Shown here piece after piece: positions 21,282 to 33,099 of a DNA stretch of 64,000 nucleotides; position 1 is the first letter of the stretch, and each line of letters starts with the position of its first letter. The position numbers and the translations under genes were made by a program. Source of the stretch: Crambe crambe (Eukaryota > Porifera > Demospongiae > Poecilosclerida > Crambeidae); NCBI GenBank assembly GCA_963924555.1, contig OZ004587.1, positions 7,084,075-7,148,074 of the forward strand. The letters run 5' to 3'. The notes below the pieces were generated by a model. The model ran no database searches and had not been told where the DNA came from. It worked only from the letters and a program-made list of their open reading frames with translations.

Positions 21282-23477
21282 TTAAAAGATTACAAGTCTA
21301 TTATTATAATTACAGACATACAAGAAGCCATCATTATCAATGCAGATTCCCCATGGTCTATTCAGGTCACCTTCATTGGCACCACGTTGTCCAAATGAGG
21401 TCAAATATTCCCCCTCAGTGGTGAATATCGATATGTTGTGCTTGTCCCAATCAGATACATACACATACTGACCAGCCACACATACACCACGTGGATCACT
21501 CAGCTTATTCACACCATTCTCATCACTTCCGAATGAATGCAGGAATTCACCACCTTTACTGAGGACTTGAATACGACTGTGACCAGTGGCACCAACATAC
21601 AGTTTGCCACGTCCATCAGATGATATGCGATAGAAATGACCTTTGTCTCCTCTTATTTCCCTGACACAATTCAGTTCTGTGGTGTATACTTTTATCACAG
21701 GGTTATATCGTCCAGACACCATAACCTCATCTCCGACCACAGCCACACCACTACAATATCCATGTTCAGTTTGCTTCTGCATGATTTTTTTCATGTTTTT
21801 GTCAAACTTGTAAACATTGTTGCCATTCCATTCATCAAAATAGATGTTATCTTCATTATCGACAGCTACACTGGAAGGATCTATAAACTTATGATCAGAT
21901 CGTTTGATGCTTCTTAATCTTTCCCCCTCCTTGTCCAACACTACCACATCTCCTAAAAACTCTGCCACAACCATCTCTCCCTTTGAGTTAAAGGCTATAC
22001 CAGATGGATGGTTCAGTCCAGGGATGATCTTGACAGGCTTGCCCAGCTTACTTGGATGAATGGAGACAAACACAGGGAAGGGACTACCAGCTACTTCCTG
22101 ACCATTCACAGTGACAGTTAGTTCATGACGTCCACGAGTGGTGGGTGTGTATGAAATACGATATTCATTGCCTTCTCTTCGATCAACACGACACTTAACG
22201 ATGGTCCCATTCACAAGCGACTTCAAGTGGCAGTCGACAGCACACTCTCGTTTAGTGCGTTTTCCATTAGTCGATTTAGGGATAAGGGAGAATCCACACT
22301 CTTTGCTGACTTCAGCACTTTTCATTCCTTCACCACTTACGGTACATTTTGTAGGATCAATACAAACAGTCATCTTAGCATTGGTCTTCAACAACTGCTT
22401 CAGGTCCTTGGCACAGTTCACCTCCACCCCTATGTCCACTTCCTCCACTGGCTCAAGATTTTTCCTTTCCTTGCAATGTTCTTTGACCTCTTTCTCTATG
22501 CGATTCTTGATCTCAGCATGCATGCACATAATCTCATCGTTAGAAGAATGTTTGATAAACTGTTCAGTATATTCGATCACACTTTGGACAACTGCACAAG
22601 AAGTGGACACACTCTTTTCTTGGCCAGAGAGACGCTCCAACTTCTCTGTCACTTTCAATGCGGCCTCTTTCAACAGTTCTTTCCGATGATTTTCGATTAT
22701 CTTCTGAAGTTCATCAAAGGAGCCATTGATGTCATTGGCCACCGATTCCCCCTGAGCCTCTATGTCACATTTGGTGGATTTTATCTCCTCAACAGCACGT
22801 GATAAATCAATCTTAACTTCCTTGAGGGGGTCCAACTGCTTGATCAGTTTCTTCTTCATCTCGGGAGCGGATTTCTTGACAAATTTATGGTTGTGACCGG
22901 AATGATCCTCGATGGTGCAGTCGCGACAAATGAGACAGTTACAATCGAAGCAGTAAATCTTCATCGCTTCATCATGTTCTTTGCAGACTTGAAGGGATGA
23001 TTCTTCCATGATGATCTCTTTGACTCCTTCTTTCAACTCATCAAGAGAAACAATCTTGTGCCCAGCAAAAACCTTCATTCTGTGATGTTGCTTCACACAC
23101 TCGTCACAGATGAACTGGGTACACTGTCGACAGAAAGCTTTGGCTCTATCCCCGGAACACATTTCACACTTGGCTTCCACCTTGCCGTGAGCTCGCTCCA
23201 GCTTGGAGTGCACTGATTTCATGCGATTGACAAAGAAAGCCGTTGGAAGTTCGTCCACATTGCCTTGGGGGAGAGTAGTATCTTTACGACACTCAGGGCA
23301 AGAGAATGGCTTGTCGAGGCCAGTCCTCAGGGTCAGCCTGTGGACGCACTGCTTGCAGTAGTAATGGAGACAAGGAAGGACCTTGGGCTCGGTGTAGTGA
23401 TTGTGACAGATAGCACACGTGATCTCCTTCTCAAGATCTTCCACACTTTTCTCAACTACGTCCACACGTTCAGCCAT
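21282..23477 (-). CDS. TRIM-NHL protein, copy 4
   Basis: Intact, 731 residues starting MAERVDVVEK, with all RING ligands. B-box types are DECVKQHHR plus DHSGHNHKF. Residues 1 to ~345 are almost identical to copy 5 (33100-35289), whereas the NHL blades differ: blade 1 VAEFLGDVVVL against VAEYSGDVVVL, and blade 5 VSDWDKHNISIF against VTDFNNHNIMIF. The last blade is one residue shorter (VCNYNNRLVIF). The likely 5'-UTR exon has its donor at ~23687-23691 and the acceptor is near 23512. Probable E3 ubiquitin ligase. Confidence 0.93.
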   Translation of the reverse strand: MAERVDVVEKSVEDLEKEITCAICHNHYTEPKVLPCLHYYCKQCVHRLTLRTGLDKPFSCPECRKDTTLPQGNVDELPTAFFVNRMKSVHSKLERAHGKVEAKCEMCSGDRAKAFCRQCTQFICDECVKQHHRMKVFAGHKIVSLDELKEGVKEIIMEESSLQVCKEHDEAMKIYCFDCNCLICRDCTIEDHSGHNHKFVKKSAPEMKKKLIKQLDPLKEVKIDLSRAVEEIKSTKCDIEAQGESVANDINGSFDELQKIIENHRKELLKEAALKVTEKLERLSGQEKSVSTSCAVVQSVIEYTEQFIKHSSNDEIMCMHAEIKNRIEKEVKEHCKERKNLEPVEEVDIGVEVNCAKDLKQLLKTNAKMTVCIDPTKCTVSGEGMKSAEVSKECGFSLIPKSTNGKRTKRECAVDCHLKSLVNGTIVKCRVDRREGNEYRISYTPTTRGRHELTVTVNGQEVAGSPFPVFVSIHPSKLGKPVKIIPGLNHPSGIAFNSKGEMVVAEFLGDVVVLDKEGERLRSIKRSDHKFIDPSSVAVDNEDNIYFDEWNGNNVYKFDKNMKKIMQKQTEHGYCSGVAVVGDEVMVSGRYNPVIKVYTTELNCVREIRGDKGHFYRISSDGRGKLYVGATGHSRIQVLSKGGEFLHSFGSDENGVNKLSDPRGVCVAGQYVYVSDWDKHNISIFTTEGEYLTSFGQRGANEGDLNRPWGICIDNDGFLYVCNYNNRLVIF

Positions 23478-23769
23478 AGCTATCTCAGATTAGATAACAA
23501 TGAAAATAGCTGAATAAACTATGGATAAGAAAATGAAAAGAGGGTAAATTGATGATACTCTGAGCAAGAAATCTCTTCATATGTACACCTTTTACATCTG
23601 AGGAGAAGCTAGTAACTAGCTACTGCCACTCTGCTTAGACGAACAGTATCATCATAAGCAAGACCCTCCTGCGATCAAGTCCATCACTTACCTCTAATTC
23701 ACACTGAAATAAGCCACAGGCTGGTTCGAGCACAACGCTTAAGTTAAGGACGTAACGCCCTAAAAAGAT

Positions 23770-23811
23770 ACACCCCCTAAAGGAGTACTTAGCTAGTACG
23801 CATGCGTACGT
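23770..23811 (-). promoter_or_regulatory. TRIM copy 4 promoter: NRF1-like palindrome, CArG lost
   Basis: TACGCATGCGTACGTG at 23797-23812 is retained. The upstream box is reduced to CCCCTAAAGGAG, so the CC(A/T)6GG spacing is broken, as in copy 6. Confidence 0.45.
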
Positions 23812-25562
23812 GTTCAAAATGGGTGGGGCTTGTTTAATTTTTTGTTGTTTGTTTATGCAGAGCAGAAAATGGTTTACTAATGAAGTCAGGTATAAAAAAA
23901 ATGAAGATGGCAAAAAATAATTTCATTATCAAGGAAACGACAAAAAATAACAAAAAATAATCTCAAGTCATGATTTAATACGTCCTAAGGAACTGCCCTT
24001 TTTAGCAGGAGAAACATCACCCTGTCCCCCCTTGGACCTTCCAATGAGACTGTGACTATGAGACTTAGGACGTGAGGTCATCACTGGGGAGGATTGCAGT
24101 CGAGAGGATCTCGTACCAACAATATCGTCATCGTGAGTGGAGTCGTTTGATTGGTGGGCAGGGCTTGATTTGGCACTATTAGAAGGGGTGTGGTGATTAG
24201 GGAGAGGTGGGGGACTGGCACTGTAGGAGGGGGAGCGTGCAGGGGGCAATCTGGGAGGGGACTCGGAGTTCTTCCTTTGAGGAGATTTTTCAGAAGGGTC
24301 GAGGACATAGTATAAATGTCCACTTGGAGTGATCTCTTGGTGGGAGACAGAAGCAGCTGGAAGATAGAGCAATAACCAGTATCTTTTTAATGAGTATTTT
24401 ACCCTAACAAACATTGATCTAAAGTTAAGTTCAAGTTTTGCTATAGGGCTTGTATCAAAAAACAACAACAAACAACTGCATTATTAATTTTACTCACAGT
24501 TGGTTCCTCTGGCTACTTCACTCCCATTGACAGGTGTGTCCTGTGCAGGTCCACCTTCAGATGATGGAGGCAAGGACTCCAACACAGAAATAGTGGGTGC
24601 AGTCTCCGAAATATCTTCGTAGATCCTCTCTTCTATACTGCTGACTTTAGGCTTGGACTTTTTATGATCTGCAAATCAAAGATTTGTATACTGAGATGTA
24701 AGTATCATTACACGTAGATCTATGGAGCCCCCTGCATAAAGAGTGCAATTTTCCAAATAAAGCACACCATTGAGAGTAGTCATTTTATCCTTTATAGAGA
24801 GGTTGTCATCTCTCAGAGGGAAGAACGTATGAGCAGTCACTTGTACAATAGCTAAATATTCAAAGGTTTGTCCTTTTTAAAAATATCCTTTATTGGATGG
24901 AGGTTCGCGTGCATGATAACTTACTCTATACATGACAAAACTGAATGTACCTTTATTGACATGCGTTCAATATCCTCCTGACTCAACTCTGTCCCTTTTG
25001 AGTCCTTTGAACTAGTCTCTTTTTCTTCTTTCTTTATAGCCTCCTCAGTTTCGACCTTTTCCTCTTTCTTCACAACCTCCTCACTTGCAACCTTTTCCTC
25101 TTTATTTTCTGCCTCCTTTTCTCCTGCACCATCACTGGTCGAGGAGTGGGAGCAGAGGAAGAGGTTGGAGCTGGACTGGCAGGGACACTCTCACTACCGA
25201 CACTCACTGTAAGTTCCCCTTTCTCCAGCTGCTGCAAACACTCCTCCTGGTAGAGCATCAATAACGAAACATTAATAACATGGTAAAGGATCATCAGTGA
25301 CATGGGGCAGGTGTCAATAAAGCCATGATACAGGGTCGTCAATGATCAACATGGTAAAGCTTGGGTATTGATAATATGGGTATTGTGGGTCATCACACAA
25401 ATACTTACCAATCTGCTCCTGAGATCTGCAAAAGATGGACGGTCATGAGACCTGCAAAAGATGGATGGTCATCAAAAGATGGACGGTCATCAGGTTGGTG
25501 CTGGGTGCAGTCCAGAATCATATCATAGCTGCATGAGGAGAGAATGTGAACTCCAGAATTAT

Positions 25563-25564
<2 letters not shown>

Positions 25565-25627
<63 letters not shown>
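25565..25627. repeat. (CT)n microsatellite at a rearrangement junction
   Basis: About 31 CT units. The flanking bases are the reverse complement of those around the (GA)n at 44029-44101 in the long kinase gene, so this segment has been inverted. Confidence 0.9.
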
Positions 25628-25630
<3 letters not shown>

Positions 25631-26839
25631 GGTAAGGGGTCCACTCTAAGGTCATTATCTCCCACAGGAGGATAATCACATGACTAGTTAAAGCGCATAT
25701 CTCCTCTCAAAAATCATTTAGTCTATTGTAAAAAAAGTGTCTTTATACAGAGGTTTAAAATGCATATAGAGGTTATCCTTTATTCAGAGTTTAAAACGCT
25801 TCTTGGTCTCAAGTTTACGTTAAGGTCAAGTGTTAAGGATGACCTTGTTATGCTGTTAGGACTGTCAAGTGCATTAAAGATATAACTAAGAGATTATGCG
25901 GTCAGTGTTAAGGATGTTAGTGTTAAAGTTAGTATTATAGATAAGAAATTAAGCAATTGTTAAGACTAGCGAAAGTGATTTCATATAAAGGTAGGGTTGA
26001 AGTTAAGAGTTTAATAAATTTTTTCCTCTTACCTTGCTGAACATTTTCTGAATTGTCTATCCGTCGTAGGTTGTAGCGTACTGCAGTGCGGAAGTTGACC
26101 AACTTCATATCGTGAAGGTCCAAGAGGAACGGCATGGGGGAAGGGAGGCAGAGGGTCAGCTCCACCCACTGGGAACCACTGTCGTACATGTCCTCTATCT
26201 GTATGTTTGTCTCACGCTCAAACGTGTGCCACTGGTCCTTAGACTCCTCTCCCCATTCCCATAATGCCTGAAGGAGGAATGGAGAATAGGAATAGAGAAT
26301 GAATAGAAATGGAGGAAGATAGGAATGGAGAATAGGAATAGAAATGGAGAATGGAAATAGAGAATGAGAATGGAGAATAGAGAATGGAGAATATGCCAAC
26401 TCACAGGAAGGTCTATCATTTTGCGATGAACAACTGCAAATAGGAAAAGAACAGAGCAGATCAAAAATGGGGAGGGTTAATAACTGTTCCCATAATGGTT
26501 GGCCTATCTCCACACCAAATTTCAGCCCCAAGGCTTCCAGTACTGGAGAGCTTTAAGTATGAAACCCATACCTTCTGGTCTTTCCTCAATGAATACAGTT
26601 CTCTTAATTCTATGGACAGCCTTCGTGTGCAGGTGTGTCCTGTGCATGTTGTTAAGGTTATAATGGAAGGTCACTTGGGCGTCCTCTATATGGAATGTGT
26701 TGACCCTGTTGCTATAGTGACCTTCAATGTTGAAGGAATCTGTGTCTGGGAGGGCGTTCCATAAACCTCCATCGTAATATTCCCAGATCACCTGGGGACA
26801 GTGTCAAAAGGGAGGGATTAGAAGGTCACATGACATCAT

Positions 26840-27090
26840 AGTATACTCCTGTATACCACCGTATATCCCTGTATACTTCTGTATATCCCAGTATATCCCT
26901 GTATACCCCAGTATATCCCTGTATAGCCCAGTATATCCCTGTATACCCAAGTATATCCCTGTATACCCCCAGTATATCCCTGTATACCCGAGTATATCCC
27001 TGTATACCCCAGTATATCCCTGTATACCCCAGTATATTCCTGTATAGCCCAGTATATCCCTGTATACCCCAGTATATTCCTGTATATCCC
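26840..27090. repeat. ~20-bp intronic minisatellite
   Basis: About 12 units of GTATATCCCTGTATACCCCA in the intron between the PH-end exon and WWE1. The equivalent intron of the long kinase gene has the same array (46826-47018). Confidence 0.9.
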
Positions 27091-28245
27091 TACCTTTTCT
27101 CTTTTGTACTCAATCCTAGTGACATCGCACATTATTTTGAGCCACACCTCCAGGTCATTCCTACATAACAAATAAGTAACATAATCGACTTAATGATTGC
27201 AGTGACTACAGATGACTCTTAATATATTATCTAATCATAATCATAAACATCATGAGATCTCTCTATCAACACTTGAAATCTCAAAAACAACATAGTCCAA
27301 CTCAACAACGCATTTCTTCTATTTTATCTGGTCAATTTGTCTTGTCCAAATTTACTATTGGGCTCAATGTTCAGGGTTCTATCTACCGGGGGGAGAAGCA
27401 AAATTTCCAGTTTCCCCCATTGCTAATACTATTGTACACGTCCATGATGTGGCAATCACACACCCATGCCAGTGGATTAACCATATGTTGATTTATTTTT
27501 ATTGCCATGATGGAAAATTAATCACATGGAATTTAATTACCTTGTACAAACAACTAATTATCTAACATTCCCCATATAAGCAGTCACGAAATATGCTTAC
27601 TCAGCAAGTCATGACTGCTTAGAAAAACGTAAAGGAGAAATGATCGATTAAGAGAACCCTCGGGTACTGAAAAAGTTTGTTCCAGTAACTCTCTATTCTC
27701 CACTCCAAGGTAAGGGGTCCACCCTAAGGTCATTATCTCCCACAGGAGGACTCTGAAACTCCAGACGTCAGACTTGGACCTGAAGATGAAGTACATGAGA
27801 GACTCCAGTGCCATCCATCTGGCAGGAAGTGGGCGTGGCTTGGAGCCTTGTGTCTTGTATATTTCTGAATACCAATGCCTGAAGGACGAAAAATGAAGCT
27901 AGGACACAATAATCACTTGCACACTTACTCACTGTAATTCAATCATTATTTTTAGCCGAATATAAACATACTATGGAGCACATTAATACTATTAGTACTA
28001 GTGCACACAGGTACATATAAGTAGTGGGAAAAGCCTGGGACATCTTGCTAAATATCATAGCCACATACCTTGAGAGACCAATATTGGCCACCTTAGCAAA
28101 TGTGCTGCCATCTTCATTTCTGTGCACGAGGATATTCCTTGGCAAAGATCATGATGGACACAACTTCAATTGATGAAACCACTGTTCATTTCAAGGGGGC
28201 AGGGAAGGGAAGCTCATCGTCATCAAGGACAATAATTACATTTTA

Positions 28246-28494
28246 GGCCACTATTAATAGAATGATTGTTTCCTGTCCACCGCCCGCGTATTGAAAATGT
28301 CACCGCATCAAAAAATATTATTACTGCCTAGCGCCTGCCATTGTGAATGACTAGTCTCGCGGGCCGCGAGACTAGTGAATGATGAAGACAGGACCCTTGA
28401 GACAAACAACGAAGCAGTAATAGAATAATTATAATAACCGCCCGCCCGCAGCACTTGTCTTGGACAGGAAACTAGGATTCTATAAATAATGGCC
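28246..28494. mobile_element. MITE, second copy
   Basis: Same family as 13684-14006 in reverse orientation and ~75 bp shorter in the middle. It has TTA on both sides and the same central CTCGCGGGCCGCGAG palindrome. Confidence 0.75.
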
Positions 28495-28497
28495 TTA

Positions 28498-28984
28498 TCC
28501 TGCTACACCAAGAACATGCCTAAAAATGTGCAAGAGAGACATTTGAACCACAAATATTTCATACTTTCAAACGCTAACTATGCTAAGTGAATGTAGAGCA
28601 CTGATTACACACCCAAGGGGATGGAGGAGAGTGGAGGGTCAGGGGAGAGAAAAATCAGGCTGAGGATCCAAGGTCAGAGTACATAAGGTGATATGCAGTA
28701 GCTAGTAAGCCAACGTGGGACTTCGGTGACACACATAATCTTCTTCTCAAGATCTTCCACACTCTTTTAGACTCACTAGTCTCGCGTATTCTTCAGTCTC
28801 GCAAGCAAGCCAGACCTTTCGGAAGAGGGAGGGTGCCCCTCACATGTGGAGAGTAAAATTATACGCATGCGTAAAATGAGGTTCTAAAGGCGCCAAGTTT
28901 GAAAAACAAACAAAGCAACTAATTATCACAACTCTGCTTTATAGCTAGATATGAAATCAAAAGATCACAAGTCTATTATTATCA
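28498..28984. other. Composite spacer with a TRIM 5' micro-fragment
   Basis: Bases 28498-28580 match 37692-37765. Bases ~28735-28770 match the first codons of TRIM genes (EKSVEDLEKEI region). An ACGCATGCGT palindrome is at 28862. The composite recurs at 32070-32360 and 37770-38060. No gene seen. Confidence 0.55.
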
Positions 28985-29166
28985 TAATCACAGACATATA
29001 AGCCATGGGTGATCCAGGTAACCTTCTTTGGCACCACGTTGTCCAAATAAAGTAACATATTCCCCCTCAGTGGTGAATATCGATATGTTGTTGTTACTAT
29101 AATCAGTTACATACACATACTGACCAGCCACACATACACCATGTGGATCACTCAGCTTATTCACTT
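28985..29166 (-). pseudogene. NHL 3'-end stub fused to kinase 3' flank
   Basis: The last NHL blades are cut after the codons for VNKLSDP at ~29165 and joined directly to the sequence that normally lies 3' of the kinase last exon. The same junction is present at ~32558 and ~38265. Confidence 0.75.
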
Positions 29167-29207
29167 TCATTATCAAGGAAATGACAAAAAATATCACAAG
29201 TCAAGAT

Positions 29208-29990
29208 TTAATATATACGTCCTAAGGAACTGCCCTTTTTAGCAGGAGAACTGTCACCCTGTCCCGAGACTGTGACTCTGTGACTATGAGCCTTAGGACG
29301 TGAGGTCATCACAGGGGAGGAGTGCAGCCGAGAGCATCTTGTACCAACAACATCATCGTCGTGAGTGGAGTCGTTTGATTGGTGGGCAGGGCTTGATTTG
29401 GCACTATTAGAAGGGGTGTGGTGATTCAGGAGAGGTGGGAGACTGGCACTGTAGGAGGGGGAACGTGCAGGGGGCAGTCTGGGAGGGGACTCGGAGTTCT
29501 TCCTTTGAGGAGATTTTTCAGAAGGGTCGAGGACATAGTATAAATGTCCACTTGGAGTGATCTCTTGGTGGGAGACAGAAGCAGCTGGAAGATAGAGCAA
29601 TAACCAGTATCTTTTTAATGAGTACATGTATATCTAATACTGTGATTCTTATTATGAAGGAATAGTATCGATGGTAGGAAAAATATCAGACATAACTTCA
29701 TGATTACTGTGATCTTGGGACTGAGATTTGGTGTGGAGATAATCCAACCTTTATAGAATAGCTGTAGCTACATGATAGAAGTTTGACTTTTTACCTTGGA
29801 GAATATGTTTCTGTTGCTTCCCTCACAAACATTGGTCTAAAGCCAAGTCATAGGTTTGTATAAAAAACTGTTTTTCCCCACATCATTTACTCACAGTTAG
29901 TTCCTCTGGCTACTGCACTCCCATTGACAGGTGTGTCAGGGGCAAAGACTCCAACACAGAAATAGTGGGTGACTTTTTATGATCTGCAAA
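29208..29990 (-). pseudogene. Kinase-tail copy with internal exon deletion
   Basis: The last exon is open at 29208-29627 but lacks the LIGRSKGG segment near its end. The penultimate exon (29893-29985) has lost about half its length, including the IEERIYEDI motif. No upstream kinase exons follow. Confidence 0.7.
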
Positions 29991-30265
29991 TCAAAACTTG
30001 CATACATCAATATTATGTACATACTATCAAGGGTGGACCACACCATTAAATAAACGTCCATGTCACCCCCTACATCAATATTATGTACATATCATCTAGT
30101 CTAGACTATATATCATTGAGGGTAGACCACACCATTAAATAAACGTCCGTGTCACCCCCTATAAGGGAGCTCTCTTTGAGGGCTTTCCAAAATGGCTTTT
30201 TTAGATATTTACTTATTAGGCAGTTTAATTACTAATCAACCTATTTTTTTGCTGTCTGAATATTG

Positions 30266-30428
30266 AAAGTTGGAAGACAGGAAGTTTTATCTTTCTCCTA
30301 TCTGTCTCTCAATTTATAGAAGTCAAGCTTCAAATACCACTGCATTACAAGCAGTGGTATTTGAAGCTTGACTTCTATAAATTGAGACACAGATAGGAGA
30401 AAGATAAAACTTCCTGTCTTCCAACTTT
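30266..30428. repeat. 78-bp inverted repeat with 7-bp spacer
   Basis: Arms 30266-30343 and 30351-30428 are reverse complements with about one mismatch. The sequence is the spacer segment that occurs once at 39160-39240, here present in both orientations. Confidence 0.9.
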
Positions 30429-30622
30429 GACAATCTTACCTAGAAAATTCTTTTGTCTGATTTTTTTTTCGGACACCTGCTTTAATGATGTATAAAATCA
30501 TGAATTAACAGCCATGACTGAAAGTCAGGATTCTGAATCAGTTTTCGATGGGCTATCTTAATCATACGTACTGGTATAAACCAGATGTCAGAAAAAGTGT
30601 CCAGTAATTGATTCATCTGATA

Positions 30623-30925
30623 TAAGGGAAAAAGCATTTCGTGAAATGAAAAAAAGATGTAGGGATGACCACTGCTCAAAAAAGTAAGGAAACAAGAAGT
30701 ATGGAAATGGGATCAATCTTTGTTCTGTATATCCAGCCAACAATCCCTACATATACGTACATTACTACACTATAATCTGAAGTTACCCGACGTATATGTA
30801 GGGATTGTTGGCTGGATATACAGAACAAAGATTGATCCCATTTCCATCCTTCTTGTTTCCTTACTTTTTTGAGCAGTGGTCATCCCTACATCTTTTTTTC
30901 ATTTCACGAAATGCTTTTTCCCTTA
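30623..30925. mobile_element. Near-perfect hairpin element, 136-bp arms
   Basis: Arms 30623-30758 and 30790-30925 are almost perfect reverse complements separated by 31 bp. They begin TAAGGGAAAAAGC and end with its complement. The paralogous spacer at 39420-39445 lacks it, so it is an insertion, probably a foldback MITE. TA could be the target site, but the right flank diverges from the paralog, so this is unproven. Confidence 0.75.
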
Positions 30926-31859
30926 CTTGTTCCTGGTCTTTTTCCTCTCTTTTATGGTTTTAGCTATGATTAGAGTTCATTCTTCTATGTGTATGCAGGG
31001 ACAGATGAAAGAAGTTCTCCAATAGTTCTCCAATACCAGCCCAATCATTATCGAGTCAAGGTGTTGTGTTGTTGAGCCATACTTGGAGGTCGAAGATGCT
31101 GAAATAGAGTCTACCGTGGTGAATCTAAATCCCCGAATCGATACAGTAGTCTATCATCATCATTATCCAGCCTAGCTAGCTAGCTAGCTAGCTAGAGACA
31201 GCTGAGTAATATTATGATTTCGAATAATTGGATATTCAAATACATGCGCATGCGTATTATAGAAAAGATGGCTTCCTAATTGAATTAGTCGAGTGCTGTG
31301 CTCCATAGTGTCTCCTTTTTCATCGACTCTTTCTAGGATCAACGAGTAGAAAAGATCATAGTTGGTAGAATTTGGAGTGGATTTGTCCAGAAATCATGGC
31401 TGTAGCTTGAGTGGTTCGAGAGATATGGTTGTCTAAGAATAATAATAATAGAGAAGAAGAAGAATATAGCGATTTACCTGCTTGCCGTATTTATGAAACG
31501 GTAAGCTCCCTGGTCCTGAAACTTGGTCTGCACATTGTAGTAGGCTCTAGTAGGCTGGATAATCATTCACAGTAGCTTTTGTTAGGTCTAAGTGGGAGAA
31601 CTAGAATTTCACTTTAGTATTAGTCTATAGGCGGCGCGCGCGGCCGTCCGAGTCATCCCTAGCCATACATAGAGTGCTACCGCACTCTGATAAATACACA
31701 GGACACGCCCCTCACATTCAATGGAGAGTAAATACACATGCATAAAGTGAGCATCACATGGTGCCAAGTTTGACAAAAAACAATAACAAAACAAACAAAC
31801 AAACAAAAGCAACGAATTCATCAATTATCACAACTCTGCTTTATAGCTAGATATGGGAA
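30926..31859. other. Unassigned spacer
   Basis: No gene recognised. It contains an NRF1-like ATGCGCATGCGTA near 31246, a short (CTAG)n run near 31180, and TRIM 3' flank from ~31690. Confidence 0.5.
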
Positions 31860-31864
31860 TTAAA

Positions 31865-32068
31865 AGATTACAAGTCTATTATTATTACAATCACAGACAT
31901 ACAAGAAACCATCATTATCAATGCAGATTCCCCATGGGTGATCTAGGTCACCTACACTGGTACCACGTTGTCCAAATGAAGTAATACATTCCCCCTCAGT
32001 GGTGAATATCCATATGCTGTGGTCACTAGGATCAGTTACATACACATACTGACCAGCCACACATACAG
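31865..32068 (-). pseudogene. NHL 3'-end stub
   Basis: The last two NHL blades are open (blade DPSDHSIWIF, last blade DCNNNRLVIF) and are cut at ~32068 into composite spacer. The blade sequence differs from every intact gene, so it derives from another, lost copy. Confidence 0.75.
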
Positions 32069-32359
32069 ATCAGGCTGAGGATCCAAGGTCAGAGTACATA
32101 AGGTGATATGCAGTAGCTAGTAAGCTTATAAATGGCAACGTGGGACTTCGGTGACACACATAATCTTCTTCTCAAGATCTTCCACACTCTTTTAGACTCA
32201 CTAGTCTCGCGTATTCTTCAGTCTCGCAAGCCAGACCTTTCGGAAGAGGGAGGGTGCCCCTCACATGTATATGTGGAGAGTAAAATTATACGCATGCGTA
32301 AAATGAGGTTCTAAAGGCGCCAAGTTTGAAAAACAAACACTCCGCAGATATGAAATCAA

Positions 32360-32558
32360 AAGATTACAAGTCTATTATTATCACAATCACAGACATATAA
32401 GAAACCATGCAGATTCATGGGTGATCCAGGTAACCTTCTTTGGACATTGTCCAAATGAAGTAACATATTCTCCCTCAGTGGTGAATATCGATATGTTGTC
32501 GTTACTATAATCAGTTGCATACACATACTGACCAGCCACACATACACCAGCTTATTCA
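32360..32558 (-). pseudogene. NHL stub with small deletions, fused to kinase 3' flank
   Basis: As at 28985-29166, with further deletions near 32410-32420 and 32445. The same fusion junction is at ~32558. Confidence 0.7.
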
Positions 32559-32611
32559 CTTTCATTATCAAGGAAACGACAAAAAATAACAGAAATTATC
32601 ACAAGTCAAGA

Positions 32612-32960
32612 TTTAATATATACGAACTGCCCTTTTTAGCAGGAGAACTGTCACCCTGTCCCCCTTGGACCTCCCAATGAGACTGTGACTATGAGCCTTA
32701 GGACGTGAGATCATCACAGGGGAGGAGTGCAGTCGAGAGGATCTCATACCAACAACATCGTCATCGTGAGTGGAGTCGTTTGATTGGTGGGCAGGGCTTG
32801 ATTTGGCTCCATTAGAAGGGGTACCGGGTGTGGTGATTAGGGAGAGGTGGGGGATAGTCTCGCGCGCCAGAGGTGGGGGACTAGTGGGGGACTGGCACTG
32901 TAGAGGGGGAGCGTGCAGGGGGCAGTCTGGGAGGAGACTTGGAGTTCCTTTGAGGATTGG
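32612..32960 (-). pseudogene. Kinase-tail last-exon relic
   Basis: It matches 42436-42760, with insertions near 32822-32890 and truncation near 32955. No other kinase exons follow. Confidence 0.65.
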
Positions 32961-33099
32961 AACTGATTAATAGTATGATTTCAAGAATGTTTTTTTTTGT
33001 TTGTTTGTTTATTCTTTTGATAATCAATAAATCTGTAACTACACACAACACAATATTTTATCTAGTAAACAAATAATATGACTCCATAATCATGGGAAG

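Larger units (their letters stand above)
23968..28150 (-). pseudogene. Scrambled PH/WWE/tyrosine-kinase copy
   Basis: The last exon (23968-24405), penultimate exon (24499-24668) and tail exon (~24955-25250, with 10-nt deletions that shift frame) are followed by a kinase subdomain XI exon expanded by local duplication (25410-25532). Then come WWE2 (26033-26267), the micro-exon (26405-26433), WWE1 (26572-26791) and the end of PH (27094-27160). Kinase exons VIII-X (~27660-27870) and the catalytic-loop exon (28063-28150) lie upstream of PH, an impossible order for the intact gene. The catalytic loop has lost a base, HRD reads HHD, and DFG reads NIG. Exons with the glycine loop, lysine and helix C are absent. 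Confidence 0.88.

Noticed and set aside
26836-27171. GYTGIYWGIQ-type repetitive frame
   Set aside because: It translates the 20-bp intronic minisatellite; only its first residues (NDLEVWLKI) are a real exon.
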